Positions 26,047 through 35,168 of a stretch of DNA of 64,000 nt are shown piece by piece. A model generated the notes under the pieces. The model worked only from the letters and a program-made list of their open reading frames with translations, was not told the origin of the DNA and ran no database searches. The DNA lies in NCBI GenBank assembly GCA_036732005.1, contig DAINDF010000003.1, positions 124,001 to 188,000 of the forward strand, read 5' to 3'. The DNA comes from UBA1926 sp036732005 (GTDB lineage Bacteria; Planctomycetota; Phycisphaerae; Phycisphaerales; UBA1924). Numbering within the stretch: position 1 is the first letter of the stretch; every line of letters begins with the position of its first letter. A program made the translations under genes and the position numbers.

Positions 26047-26858
26047 GGCGATTCGCCCCCGGGCTGCTCGGGGTTGCAGCAGGGCATGTCGTGGGCGTCG
26101 AGCGCGCGCACGCGCTCGATCGCCTCGCGGACGCTCGCCGGCTGCACCGCGGCGACGCGCTCGGGCACGAACGAGGGCAGGCTGATCCGCCCCGCGACGG
26201 TGAACAGGCCGACGACCACGACCACCAGCGCCGTGAGGAACGGGAGCCGCGAGCGGAGCGGGCCCGTCAACGCCTGCAGCCCCGCGCCGACCGAGACCAT
26301 CACCGGCAGGGTGCCCAGCCAGAACGAGGCGAGCACCACCGCGCCCCAGAACGGGCTGGCCGTCCCCGCGGCGGTGATCGCGAACGCGTACAGCCACCCG
26401 CAGGGGAGCAGGGGTGTGAGCAGCCCGACCGCCCAGGCGCGGCGGATGGGCGGCAGCGAGAGTGCGAAGCGGTGCCCGCGCTCGATCACCCGTGTGTATC
26501 GCGCCGGGAGCCGGACCCGACCCGCCGACACCCCGACGGCCCGCAGCAGCGCGATCCCGCCGAACAGGATCATCGCCGCGCCCGCGATCAACGCCGCGGA
26601 CCGCTGGAACCCCGCGAAATTCCCGGAGAAATCCACGGCCGCGCCCACGGCGCCGGCGAGCGCCCCCAGCGCGGCGTAGGCGATGCCGCGACCGCCGTGG
26701 TAGGCCGCGTGCAGCGGGGCCCGCTTGCGGAGCGTGCCGTCCGCGTCGACCGCGAAGAGCACCAGCCCCCCGCACATGCCGGCGCAGTGGGTCGAGCCGA
26801 CCACGCTGGCGGCGAGGACGGCTCCGGCGAGCGTCAGCATGTCAACGGGCGTCGTCAC
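26043..26858 (-). CDS. SafE/TauE-family membrane protein of the cbb3 cluster
   Basis: The 271-residue protein has the opening GSTHCAGMCGGLVLFAVDAD and multiple membrane segments, with LTPLLPCGWLYAFAITAAGT as its second signature. The paired HCxGMCGG and PCGxLY motifs mark the SafE/DsbD_2-like group, often placed with cbb3 and copper-handling genes. The C-terminal tail ends AHDMPCCNPEQPGG, with two adjacent cysteines that could bind metal. It is coupled to ccoI by a GTGA overlap. A role in copper or heme maturation is inferred. Confidence 0.85.
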   Translation of the reverse strand: MTTPVDMLTLAGAVLAASVVGSTHCAGMCGGLVLFAVDADGTLRKRAPLHAAYHGGRGIAYAALGALAGAVGAAVDFSGNFAGFQRSAALIAGAAMILFGGIALLRAVGVSAGRVRLPARYTRVIERGHRFALSLPPIRRAWAVGLLTPLLPCGWLYAFAITAAGTASPFWGAVVLASFWLGTLPVMVSVGAGLQALTGPLRSRLPFLTALVVVVVGLFTVAGRISLPSFVPERVAAVQPASVREAIERVRALDAHDMPCCNPEQPGGESP

Positions 26859-26886
26859 GCGGTCCTTCCTCGATCCGGCGCGCCGC

Positions 26887-27375
26887 TCACGGCGCGGTCA
26901 CGGTGTATACGGCGCGGGCCTTCTCGCCGGCCGGCCCCTCGAACTGCACGCGCAGTTCCCACAGCCCTGGTGTCGTCAGGGGCGCCTGGGCGAGGAAACG
27001 CCCGTCTCCCACGCGGGTGAGTTCGATCTCGTAGCGGTCCTCGGCCCGGGCGTGGTGGAAGCAGATCGCCTTGGCGGAGGTCGCGCCGACCGGCTCCCCC
27101 GCGCCGTCGGTGATCGCGAGATCGATCATGCCGTGGCTGACGCCGGCGGCGACCGACCACCCGAGCGCGGCGGGGTCGGCGAAAGCGGCCTTGTCCTCGT
27201 CCCAGGCGACGGCCTTCTCGTAGTAGCCCGGCTCGATCGCCAGCGGGCTCGACACCGCGGAGACCACCGTCACGACGCACACGCCGACATTGACCAGCAG
27301 CAGCCCGACGATCACGAACGGCCAGGCCCGACCGGGGATCAGCGGTCGCGGGGCCTCGGCGACTGGAACGCTCAT
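26887..27375 (-). CDS. ccoH: cbb3 oxidase maturation protein FixH/CcoH
   Basis: The 162-residue protein has one N-terminal membrane helix (AWPFVIVGLLLVNVGVCVVT) followed by the FixH-type block EPGYYEKAVAWDEDKAAFAD and a beta-rich periplasmic domain (LWELRVQFEGPAGEKARAVY). FixH/CcoH is needed for cbb3 assembly and stability. The start overlaps the ccoG stop (ATGA), so translation is coupled. Confidence 0.92.
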   Translation of the reverse strand: MSVPVAEAPRPLIPGRAWPFVIVGLLLVNVGVCVVTVVSAVSSPLAIEPGYYEKAVAWDEDKAAFADPAALGWSVAAGVSHGMIDLAITDGAGEPVGATSAKAICFHHARAEDRYEIELTRVGDGRFLAQAPLTTPGLWELRVQFEGPAGEKARAVYTVTAP

Positions 27376-28913
27376 CCGTCCACCTCCTGTTCGCCCGGGG
27401 GCGCCGGCGGGGCCTCGTTGACCGGGCCGACGAGTTTGTAGTTCACGGTTTTCACCACGCCCCGGTCGTCGGAGACGGTGATCTGCACGACGCGGCGGCC
27501 GTCGGTGCCCGCGAAGAACTCCCGCGGCATCAGGACCAGGGCCCGCTCGCTGGTCGTCTCGCCCGGCTCGACGCGGATGGGGTTGGCCTCGGTCCTGAAC
27601 TCCACCCCTTCGGCCCCGAAGGCGTATTCCCGCGCCTCGCCCGTGCGGTTGGTGATGCGCAGGCGGACCTGGTTGGCGATCTCGCCCGAGGGGAGCGTGT
27701 TGAAGGGCATGCCCTGGTCGCGGATCACGGCCGCGTCGAATGAACTCTTCGAGCCCACGGCGAACACCAGGGCGGTCATCACGACCATCAGCACGAGCGG
27801 GTAGAGCACCACGCGGGGGCGCAGCATCTTCCACCGCCCCGTCGAGAGCGCCGCCTGGGTCGTGTAGCGGATCAGGCCGGACTGTCGCCCCAGCTTGTCC
27901 ATGACATCGTTGCACGCGTCGATGCACTGGGTGCAGTGGAGGCACTCGAGCTGGAGCCCGTCGCGGATGTCGATGCCGGTTGGGCAGACCTTCACGCAGT
28001 TGCCGCAGTCGACGCAGTCGCCCATCTCGGCCTTGTCCGCCTCGATGGTCTCGACGGTCGCGGTCGCGGGGGCGCCGCCCGCGGAGAGGATGCGGAGCGG
28101 CAGATCGGGCTGGGCCTCCTTCGGCAGGGGCTCGGCGGCGCGGGCGGGGGCGCCCTTCTTCTTGTGCCCGCGCGGCTCGCCCCGCTTGGTGTCGTAGCCC
28201 ACGATCAGCGAGTGCTGGTCGAGCAGCACGGACTGGAACCGCCCGTAGGGGCAGGCGACGATGCACAGCTGCTCGCGGAAGAACCCGAAGTCGAAGAGCA
28301 TCGCCGCGGTGACGAAGACCACCACGCCGAACCCGAGCGGGTGCTGGGCGGGGCTGGAGGTGATCCAGTCTCGGAGCTGCTCGGACCCGACGAAGTAGGC
28401 GAGGAAGGTGTTGGCGATGAAGAACGAGAAGAGGGCGTAGACCGCCCACTTCCCGGCCTTGCGGGGCCCCTCGGGCAGGGCGGAGATCGCCTTGAACGGC
28501 CCCCACTTGTTGCGCTTGCCGTCGAAGAGCCGCTCGATGGGGCGGAAGACGAACTCGAGGTAGACGGTCTGCGGGCAGGCCCACCCGCACCAGACGCGCC
28601 CGAAGAGCGCGGTCAGCAGGAAGACGGTGACGAAGAGCAGGATCATGAACAGCGCCAGGAGGAGCGTGTCCGTGCGGATGAAGGTCTTGCCGAAGATCGT
28701 GAACTCGCCGCCGGCGATGTTGAGGAAGAAGAACTGCCGCCCCCCGACATGGATGTGCGGGAGCACGACGAAGAAGACGATCAGCAGCCACGCCAGCACG
28801 CGCCGACGCTTCCAGAACGCCCCCGCCGAGATGCGCGGGGTCAGCCAGCGACGGCTGCCGTCCGCGTTGAGGGTCGAGAGGACCCGGTCCTCGGGTTGAA
28901 GCAGACTTCCCAT
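27372..28913 (-). CDS. ccoG: cbb3 assembly ferredoxin-like protein CcoG
   Basis: The 513-residue protein has several membrane helices, the CGWACPQTVYLEFVFRPIER motif, REQLCIVACPYGRFQ, and two ferredoxin clusters: CVDCGNCVKVCPTGIDIRDG and CLHCTQCIDACND. The C-terminal 130 residues form an Ig-like domain. CcoG (RdxA/FixG) reduces copper for the oxidase. Between GYDTKRGEPRG and the first cluster lies an insertion of about 50 residues rich in Ala, Pro and Lys. Confidence 0.95.
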   Translation of the reverse strand: MGSLLQPEDRVLSTLNADGSRRWLTPRISAGAFWKRRRVLAWLLIVFFVVLPHIHVGGRQFFFLNIAGGEFTIFGKTFIRTDTLLLALFMILLFVTVFLLTALFGRVWCGWACPQTVYLEFVFRPIERLFDGKRNKWGPFKAISALPEGPRKAGKWAVYALFSFFIANTFLAYFVGSEQLRDWITSSPAQHPLGFGVVVFVTAAMLFDFGFFREQLCIVACPYGRFQSVLLDQHSLIVGYDTKRGEPRGHKKKGAPARAAEPLPKEAQPDLPLRILSAGGAPATATVETIEADKAEMGDCVDCGNCVKVCPTGIDIRDGLQLECLHCTQCIDACNDVMDKLGRQSGLIRYTTQAALSTGRWKMLRPRVVLYPLVLMVVMTALVFAVGSKSSFDAAVIRDQGMPFNTLPSGEIANQVRLRITNRTGEAREYAFGAEGVEFRTEANPIRVEPGETTSERALVLMPREFFAGTDGRRVVQITVSDDRGVVKTVNYKLVGPVNEAPPAPPGEQEVDG

Positions 28914-28955
28914 GCTGTGCCCCCGGTCAACTCCTCGACCCCCACGGGGGATCGC

Positions 28956-29864
28956 TTACGGTCGTGCGCGCCCGGCCGCGGAGGCCTGCGGGTCTCCGCC
29001 CTCCGCGGGGATGACCTCGCCGGACTCGCTGAGCGTGGGCCAGGGGGCGATCGGCTCGCCCTCGGGCCCGCGTGGCCCGGGGAGGTTCTTCCCGCGCAGC
29101 GAGGCCACATAGGCCGCCACGAGCGCGATCTCGTTCTCGTTGAGGACATTCTTCTGGCTGGGCATGGCGCCGTTGGCGGCGCCGGTGACGACGATGTTGG
29201 CCAGGTCGAACAGCGTCGTGATGTTGGCGGTCTTGTAGACCTCGTCGGTCAGGTTGGGCCCGATCAGCCCCTCGCCCTGCTGCCCGTGGCAGAGGGCGCA
29301 GGTGCCGCGGAAGATCGACTCGCCCTGTTCGAGCCACTTGGGCTGGGCCATGATCTGCAGGATCTTCGCCTCGCCCATCGGGATGGTGTTCAGCTCGGCG
29401 AACTGCCGTTCGAGCGCCCGCGCCTCGGCGACCGCGTGCTGCTGCCGCGGGGTCTTCCACACCGACTCGGGCGTGAAGTGCACCACCGCCACATGCAGCA
29501 CGCTGTACGCCACCGTGGCCCAGAGGATCCAGTACCACCACCCCGGGGTCGGGTTGTCGTACTCCTGGATCCCGTCGTAGTTGTGGTCCAGCAGCTCGTC
29601 CACCGGCTGGGCGGGCGGCGCCGCCGCGGAGGCCGTCGCCGTCGCGGCGGCGTACCGAACCGCGTCGAGGTCGGCCTTGGGGATCGAGTGCAGCGCCTCG
29701 AAGTAGGCCCGCTGCGCCTCCTGGTATCGCCTGGTCACCTCGCCGAGGTTGGCGAGCTGCGCCTCCCGTTCCTCGGCCTGCATGCGTTCGAAGTCCTCGG
29801 CACGCATCACCGGCGTGCCCCCGACATTCCAGGTCTTCGCGTCGTGGTGGCGGGCATCAGACAT
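28956..29864 (-). CDS. ccoP: cbb3 oxidase subunit III CcoP, monoheme form
   Basis: The 302-residue protein starts MSDARHHDAKTWNVGGTPVM; its first 90 residues form a charged, partly coiled extension not seen in classic CcoP. Then comes the FixP N-terminal block DGIQEYDNPTPGWWYWILWA with its membrane helix. Only one CxxCH is present (GTCALCHGQQGEGLIGPNLT, near residue 188), with MPSQKNVL as the likely methionine ligand region. Standard CcoP has two hemes. It overlaps ccoQ by 8 nt. Confidence 0.92.
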   Translation of the reverse strand: MSDARHHDAKTWNVGGTPVMRAEDFERMQAEEREAQLANLGEVTRRYQEAQRAYFEALHSIPKADLDAVRYAAATATASAAAPPAQPVDELLDHNYDGIQEYDNPTPGWWYWILWATVAYSVLHVAVVHFTPESVWKTPRQQHAVAEARALERQFAELNTIPMGEAKILQIMAQPKWLEQGESIFRGTCALCHGQQGEGLIGPNLTDEVYKTANITTLFDLANIVVTGAANGAMPSQKNVLNENEIALVAAYVASLRGKNLPGPRGPEGEPIAPWPTLSESGEVIPAEGGDPQASAAGRARP

Positions 29865-30060
29865 GGCTCTGCTCCCCGATGATCGTGCGGTCCGAGGCCT
29901 CGCCGCCCTCGAACGGGAGCACGGCGAAGCGGTTGATGTCCTCTCGACGCGTCCGCAGCGCACGGACGGTCACGGCGGCGAACACGGCAACAAAGATGAT
30001 CAGCCCGACGATCGGGAAGATCGTCAGCCCGAGGTGGCTGATGATGTCACTCGGCCGCAT
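29857..30060 (-). CDS. ccoQ: cbb3 oxidase small subunit CcoQ
   Basis: The 67-residue protein has a single membrane helix (LTIFPIVGLIIFVAVFAAVT) followed by a basic stretch (RALRTRREDINRFAVLPFE), the usual CcoQ form. It lies between the CcoNO and CcoP genes and overlaps both (14 nt and 8 nt), so the three are translated as a block. CcoQ stabilises the oxidase. Confidence 0.85.
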   Translation of the reverse strand: MRPSDIISHLGLTIFPIVGLIIFVAVFAAVTVRALRTRREDINRFAVLPFEGGEASDRTIIGEQSHV

Positions 30061-32470
30061 CGGTCACCTCCGCGGGGCTGGCCCCGGGCTCGGGCGCGAC
30101 GAACGCCGAGGGCTCGGCCTTGTAGAGATCGGTCCCGAGACGCTGCATGTAGGCGATCAACGCGATCACCTTCTTCTTGTGCAGGTTCGCCGCGTCGGTG
30201 AGCGGGTACTCGCCCGCCTGGCTCCGCAGCTCGTCGGCGATCTGCATCGCCTGGGCCTCGGCGTGGCGGGTCGCGTTGTCGCCCTCGATCAGGTCCCCGT
30301 AGGGGTGACCCAGCATCGCCAGCGCGTCGATCCGCGATTGCACCTCGCCGAAGTTCACCTCCTGCTTGAGCAGCCAGGGGTAGGACGGCATGACCGAGTT
30401 GGCGCTGGTCTGCCGGGGGTTCTCGAAGTGCATGTAGTGCCAGAGGTGGCTCTTCTTCCCGCCCTCACGCTGAAGATCGGGACCGATACGCCGGCTGCCC
30501 CACTGGAACGGGCGGTCGTAGATGAACTCGCCCGGCTTGGAGTACTCGCCGTACCGCTTCGTCTCCGCGTAGATCGGGCGGATCATCTGCGAGTGGCAGT
30601 TGTAGCAGCCCTCGCTGACATAGATGTCGCGCCCGGCCTGCTCCAGCGGGGTGTACGGGGTCACCGTCGCGATCGTCGGGACATTCGACTGGATCAGGAA
30701 GGTGGGGATCGCCTCGACCAGCCCGCCGATCACCACCGCCACGAACACCCAGACCGAGAAGGTCAGCGGCAGGCGCTCCCAGCGGCGGTGCCACTTCATC
30801 TGCGCCATCCGGTCGAGCGCGTGGCCCGCGCCGACGACCGTGTCCCCCAGCCGGCTCGGCGCCGGGGCCTCGCGGGACGGGATCTTGACCAGCGCCGGGG
30901 CCGTGATGACCGGCTCGTCGTACTTCGCGGGCCTGCCCTTCCAGGTCATCGCCAGGTTCACCAGGGCGAAGACCACGCCGGTGACGAAGAGCGATCCCCC
31001 GATCACGCGGATCCAGTACATGGGCAGGATCGTCATGACCGTTTCGACGAAATCGGGGTACATCAGCCGGCCCGACTCGTCGAACGCCCGCCACATCAGG
31101 CCCTGCGTGATGCCCGCCGCGTAGATGGGCAGGATGTAGAGGATGATGCCGATGGTGCCGACCCAGAAGTGCCATTCGGCCAGCTTCTTGCTCCAGAGCT
31201 TGGTCTGGAAGAGCCGGGGAAGGAGCCAGTAGACCATGCCGAAGGACATGAACCCGTTCCACCCCAGCGCGCCGGAGTGGACATGGGCGATGGTCCAGTC
31301 GGTGTAGTGGCTGAGGCTGTTGACCGTCTTGACGCTGAGCATGGGTCCCTCGAAGGTGCTCATGCCGTAGAAGGTCACGCCCACGACGAAGAACTTCAGC
31401 ACCGGGTCGCTCGCCACGCGGTTCCACGCCCCGCGGAGGGTCAGCAGCCCGTTGATCATGCCGCCCCAGGAGGGCATCCAGAGCATCACGCTGAAGAGCA
31501 TGCCCAGCGTGCTCGCCCACTCGGGCAGCGCCGTGTAGTGCAGGTGGTGCGGGCCCGCCCAGATGTACACGAAGATCAGGCTCCAGAAGTGGATGATCGA
31601 GAGCCGGTAGGAGAAGACCGGCCTCTCGGCGGCCTTGGGCAGGAAGTAGTACATCAGCCCCAGGAACGGCGTCGTCAGGAAGAACGCCACCGCGTTGTGC
31701 CCGTACCACCACTGCATCAGCGCGTCCTGCACGCCGGCGTACAGCGGGTAGGACTTCATGATCAGCCCCACCGACGGCATCTCGCCCGTCTCGATCAGGT
31801 GGACGATGCCCACCGGGATCCACAGGTTGTTGAACACATGCAGCATCGCGACCGTGATGATCGTCGCGATGTAGAACCAGAGCGCCACATACATGTGCCG
31901 CTCGCGCCGCCGGGCCAGCGTCCCGAAGAAGTTCACCCCGAAGAACCCGACCCAGACCACCGCGATCGCGAGGTCGATGGGCCACTCGAGCTCGGCGTAC
32001 TCCTTGCCCTGCGTGATCCCGCTCGGGAGCGTCAACGCCGCCGCCACGATGATCAACTGCCAGCCCCAGAAATGCAGCCGGCTGAGCAGATCGCTGAACA
32101 TCCGCGTCTTGCACAGGCGCTGCGTCGAGTAGTACACCGCCGCGAACACCGCGTTGCCGGCGAACGCGAAGATCGCCGCGTTGGTGTGCAGCGGGCGCAG
32201 ACGCCCGAACGCGAGGAACTCCTGCTCGTAGAGCAGGCGCAGCGTGCTCGTCACGCCGTTCACGCCCCACTTGAGCTCCAGCCACTCCACCGCGACCGGC
32301 AGCACCAACTGCAACGCCACCACCAGCCCCGCCAGCGTGCCCACCAGCGCCCAGATCACCGTGGCGCTCATGAACATCCGGCAGATGCCGTCGTCGTACT
32401 TGAACTCCTCCAGCGGGGCGTGCCCCGCGACGGAGCCGGCCTTGCCGGCGGTCGCTGATTCGGCGCTCAT
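30047..32470 (-). CDS. ccoNO: Fused cbb3 oxidase subunits I and II, CcoN-CcoO
   Basis: The 807-residue protein joins CcoN (about 1-500) and CcoO (about 535-807). CcoN has many membrane helices and heme/copper ligand histidines in RLRPLHTNAAIFAFAGNAVF, WAGPHHLHYTALPEWAS and YTDWTIAHVHSGALGW. CcoO has one membrane helix and the c-heme motif EGCYNCHSQMIRP near residue 621. The enzyme reduces oxygen at low concentrations and pumps protons. AGGAA precedes ATG 32470. The joint is a membrane-adjacent linker. The divergent Rrf2 gene probably controls it. Confidence 0.96.
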   Translation of the reverse strand: MSAESATAGKAGSVAGHAPLEEFKYDDGICRMFMSATVIWALVGTLAGLVVALQLVLPVAVEWLELKWGVNGVTSTLRLLYEQEFLAFGRLRPLHTNAAIFAFAGNAVFAAVYYSTQRLCKTRMFSDLLSRLHFWGWQLIIVAAALTLPSGITQGKEYAELEWPIDLAIAVVWVGFFGVNFFGTLARRRERHMYVALWFYIATIITVAMLHVFNNLWIPVGIVHLIETGEMPSVGLIMKSYPLYAGVQDALMQWWYGHNAVAFFLTTPFLGLMYYFLPKAAERPVFSYRLSIIHFWSLIFVYIWAGPHHLHYTALPEWASTLGMLFSVMLWMPSWGGMINGLLTLRGAWNRVASDPVLKFFVVGVTFYGMSTFEGPMLSVKTVNSLSHYTDWTIAHVHSGALGWNGFMSFGMVYWLLPRLFQTKLWSKKLAEWHFWVGTIGIILYILPIYAAGITQGLMWRAFDESGRLMYPDFVETVMTILPMYWIRVIGGSLFVTGVVFALVNLAMTWKGRPAKYDEPVITAPALVKIPSREAPAPSRLGDTVVGAGHALDRMAQMKWHRRWERLPLTFSVWVFVAVVIGGLVEAIPTFLIQSNVPTIATVTPYTPLEQAGRDIYVSEGCYNCHSQMIRPIYAETKRYGEYSKPGEFIYDRPFQWGSRRIGPDLQREGGKKSHLWHYMHFENPRQTSANSVMPSYPWLLKQEVNFGEVQSRIDALAMLGHPYGDLIEGDNATRHAEAQAMQIADELRSQAGEYPLTDAANLHKKKVIALIAYMQRLGTDLYKAEPSAFVAPEPGASPAEVTDAAE

Positions 32471-32532
32471 CGGTTTCCTGCCTCCACGCTCAATCCGGAG
32501 AATCACGCTCCCGAAACGGTCGATCGGGAGTA

Positions 32533-32582
32533 TAATCGGATTAGACGATCAGGTAATCATCAACTCCAGAATTTTTTTCTGG
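32533..32582. promoter_or_regulatory. Candidate operator and promoter region between ccoNO and rrf2
   Basis: The 187-bp divergent spacer contains TAATC-G-GATTA at 32533-32543, a third half-site TAATC at 32554-32558, and a perfect inverted repeat CCAGAA-N5-TTCTGG at 32566-32582. TATACT at 32536-32531 on the minus strand could be the ccoNO -10 box. No clear FNR box (TTGAT-N4-ATCAA) was found; the Rrf2 protein is the likely binder. Confidence 0.45.
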
Positions 32583-32657
32583 GCAAGCAGGATTCCTGCG
32601 GAGCGAGATTAGCCCCGCCCAACCGACCGGGCAAACCCCCCAGTGTGAACATCCCCC

Positions 32658-33137
32658 GTGCTCAGCCCCTCGACCGGATACGCCGCCCTCGCCCTCGCCC
32701 TGCTCGCCCAGGCCCGGGGCAAGTCCGTCCGCGTCCGATATGTCGCTGATCGCTGCGGCATCCCGGGGCCCTATCTCGCCAAGATCATCAACCTGCTCGC
32801 CCGCGGCGGGCTTGTCGGCACCCGACGGGGCTCCGGGGGCGGGGTCTGGCTCCTTGCCGAACCCGCCGAGGTGACCCTCCGGCGGCTCTGCGAGCTGCTC
32901 GACGACCCTGTATTGACAAGAAGTTGCGCCCTGGGGCTGCCCGCCTGCCGGCCCGAGGCCGGGTGCGTCGCCGCCGATTTCTGCCGGGCTCGCCGCGAGG
33001 AATTTGCGCGGTTCCTCGCCACAACCACGGTCGCCGACTTCGCCGCCCGGGCCTTCGGAAGCGCAGAGATCCCCGGCGACCCGATCCCCGCCGTCGCCCG
33101 CCCCCGCGTCATCCCATCCGACGGTTGGAAGCCCTGA
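32658..33137 (+). CDS. Rrf2-family transcription regulator with cysteine ligands
   Basis: The 159-residue protein starts with GTG 32658 (MLSPSTGYAALALALLAQAR if read as formyl-Met). It has the Rrf2 winged helix (YVADRCGIPGPYLAKIINLL, then RGGLVGTRRGSGGGVWLL) and the cysteine group RSCALGLPACRPEAGCVAAD, which matches the three cysteines that hold an Fe-S cluster in NsrR/IscR-type members. It may sense oxygen, nitric oxide or cluster status. It is divergent from ccoNO, so control of the cbb3 operon is the simplest proposal. Confidence 0.87.
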   Translation: MLSPSTGYAALALALLAQARGKSVRVRYVADRCGIPGPYLAKIINLLARGGLVGTRRGSGGGVWLLAEPAEVTLRRLCELLDDPVLTRSCALGLPACRPEAGCVAADFCRARREEFARFLATTTVADFAARAFGSAEIPGDPIPAVARPRVIPSDGWKP

Positions 33138-33155
33138 ACCCCGCTGCCCTGGACC

Positions 33156-34973
33156 TTACTGCTTCGAAGCCTCCGTGGCCGCGGGCTGGGGCGTGGCCGC
33201 CCCCTCCGCCTCGGCGGGCTTCTGGGCCTCGCCCTCGGCCTTGGGGGCCTGATCGCCCTCGGCGACGGTGGTCTCGGTCTCGGTCTTGACGGCGGGCGCC
33301 TCCGAGCCGCCCGGCGTGCCGCCCTGCCCGGGGCGGCCGCGGCCCTGGGGCCGGGCGCCCTGCTGGGGCATGCCCCCGAACCCGCCGCGCCCGTTGTCCA
33401 TCGCCATGGGCTTGCCCTGCTCGTCGACCGAATACCCCCCGGCGGCGAGGGCCTCGGGGGTCCACGGCGCGGCGTCGACCTCGCCGGCCAGCGGCTCGCG
33501 CACCAGCACCCGCTCTCCCTCGACCAGCCCCATCGCGATCTGGGCGTACATGTCGCTCCGCCGCCCGAGCTGGACGGGACGCCGCTCGAACCGCGGCCCG
33601 TTGGGCACGAGGACATACCGCACGGGCCCGTCGGAGAAGACGGCCTGAACCGGCACGGCGAGGGCCTGATCGACGGTCCCGAGCACGACTTCGGCCTGGC
33701 ACCGCATCGAGGGCTTGAGCAGTTGCCCGTTCTCGCCCGCGTCGACGAGGATCCGCACGGTGTACTCACGCCGGTTCGGGTCCCGCCACCCGCCGGTCTC
33801 GGCGAGCAGGCCGATCGATTCGACCTCGCCGTCGAGCGTCAGGCCCCCGAGCGCCTCGATCGAGATCAGGGCCCGCTGCCCCGGGCGGACGCGGCCCGCC
33901 ATGCTCTCGTGCACCTTGACATTCGCGATCATCTCGCTGGTGTCGGGCAGCGTGATCAGCAGGTCGTTGTTCTGGATCTGCCGCCCCACCGCGATCGGGC
34001 CCTCGCTCTGCCAGCGCCAGTTGTCGGACTGGGCCGTCGAGCCATAGACCACAAGGCCCGCCTGCGGGGCGACGATCGTGCAGGCTTTCTCCTGCCTGAG
34101 GTAGTTGTCCAGCCGCTCCTGCCTGCGGGCGAGCTGCACCGCCCGGTTCTGCCGCGCCGAGTCCTTGTTCTTCAGGTTGATCTCGTTCGACTTGATGACC
34201 CGGGTCAGCTCCTGCTGGGCCTCTTCGAGGTCGCTGAGCTTCTGCTCGTGGTCACGCTTCATCTGGTAGTTGATGTAGACCTCCTTGTCGAGCACCGCGG
34301 CGTCGTAGTTCGCCTCGGCCTCGAGCAGGGAGATCTCGTCACGCTTCCACTCGTCGTAGCTGATGAACTCCTGCCGGTAGAGCTCGTCGCTCTTCTCCTT
34401 CTTCTCCCGCAGACGCTCGCGGTCACGCGTCGCCTTCTCGATCGCGGTCTCCAGCTCCTTGAGACGTTTGACCTTGTCCCCCTCCACCCACTGCTCGAGC
34501 GCCAGACGGGCCATGTCCACCTTGAGCTGCGCCTTGCGAAGGTCGGCGGCGTTGTCGCTCACCTGGATGTCGTACGAGGTCTCCGCGGCCTCGAGCTGCA
34601 GCCGCGCCTCGGAGACCTGCAGTTCCTCCTCCTCGAGTTCCCGGCGGATCTCGTCCGTGTTGAGACGCACGAGCACATCGCCCGCCTGCACACGGGTTCC
34701 CTCGGCGACGATCTCGACGACCGTCGTGGGACGCTCCACCTCGCTGCGCAGTTCGACGCGCTGCTTGGCCGCGAGTTCGCCCATCGCGAGCGTGGTGATC
34801 TCGAACGAGCGGACCTGCACCGTCGCGATGTCGACCGCGTCGCCCTCGACCTGGGCCGATTTCGAATCGCACCCCGCCAGGCCCGCCGCGAGCGCCAAGC
34901 CCACCGACGCCGCCAAGGCCCCGCACGCCGATCGGACCAGCACGCCCCGAGCCCGCATGGAATTCCGCATCAT
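33156..34973 (-). CDS. Periplasmic membrane-fusion (HlyD/MacA-like) lipoprotein
   Basis: The 605-residue protein begins MMRNSMRARGVL after AGAAGGGA. The signal ends in a lipobox (LAAGLAGCDSK), so it is a lipoprotein. Then come a biotinyl-lipoyl-like half (VVEIVAEGTRVQAGDVLVRL), a long coiled coil (about 105-290), the second half (ACTIVAPQAGLVVYGSTAQS), and a beta-barrel domain with EYTVRILVDAGENGQLLKPS. The last 100 residues are low complexity (GRGGFGGMPQQGARPQGRGR). Such adaptors link inner-membrane exporters to outer-membrane channels, but no exporter gene is adjacent. Confidence 0.88.
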   Translation of the reverse strand: MMRNSMRARGVLVRSACGALAASVGLALAAGLAGCDSKSAQVEGDAVDIATVQVRSFEITTLAMGELAAKQRVELRSEVERPTTVVEIVAEGTRVQAGDVLVRLNTDEIRRELEEEELQVSEARLQLEAAETSYDIQVSDNAADLRKAQLKVDMARLALEQWVEGDKVKRLKELETAIEKATRDRERLREKKEKSDELYRQEFISYDEWKRDEISLLEAEANYDAAVLDKEVYINYQMKRDHEQKLSDLEEAQQELTRVIKSNEINLKNKDSARQNRAVQLARRQERLDNYLRQEKACTIVAPQAGLVVYGSTAQSDNWRWQSEGPIAVGRQIQNNDLLITLPDTSEMIANVKVHESMAGRVRPGQRALISIEALGGLTLDGEVESIGLLAETGGWRDPNRREYTVRILVDAGENGQLLKPSMRCQAEVVLGTVDQALAVPVQAVFSDGPVRYVLVPNGPRFERRPVQLGRRSDMYAQIAMGLVEGERVLVREPLAGEVDAAPWTPEALAAGGYSVDEQGKPMAMDNGRGGFGGMPQQGARPQGRGRPGQGGTPGGSEAPAVKTETETTVAEGDQAPKAEGEAQKPAEAEGAATPQPAATEASKQ

Positions 34974-35168
34974 CCGTCCCTTCTCCCGGCGTCGCGGCCC
35001 CTGCCGGGCGACCACCGGTGCATCCATCCGTTCGCCGAGGCCCCGCCGCCAGCGAGAGACCGCACGGCGCGCGCAACATCGCGCCCCGACAGGGTCAACA
35101 CCCGGTCTACCGGTATTGTTCGGATGCGTTCCGGTCTGATCGACACCCGTCCGTAGAAAGTCCACGCC

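Noticed and set aside
29879..32458. An 859-codon + strand frame opposite ccoNO
   Set aside because: It is the antisense shadow of a clear oxidase gene and is rich in His/Arg/Asp with no recognisable domain.
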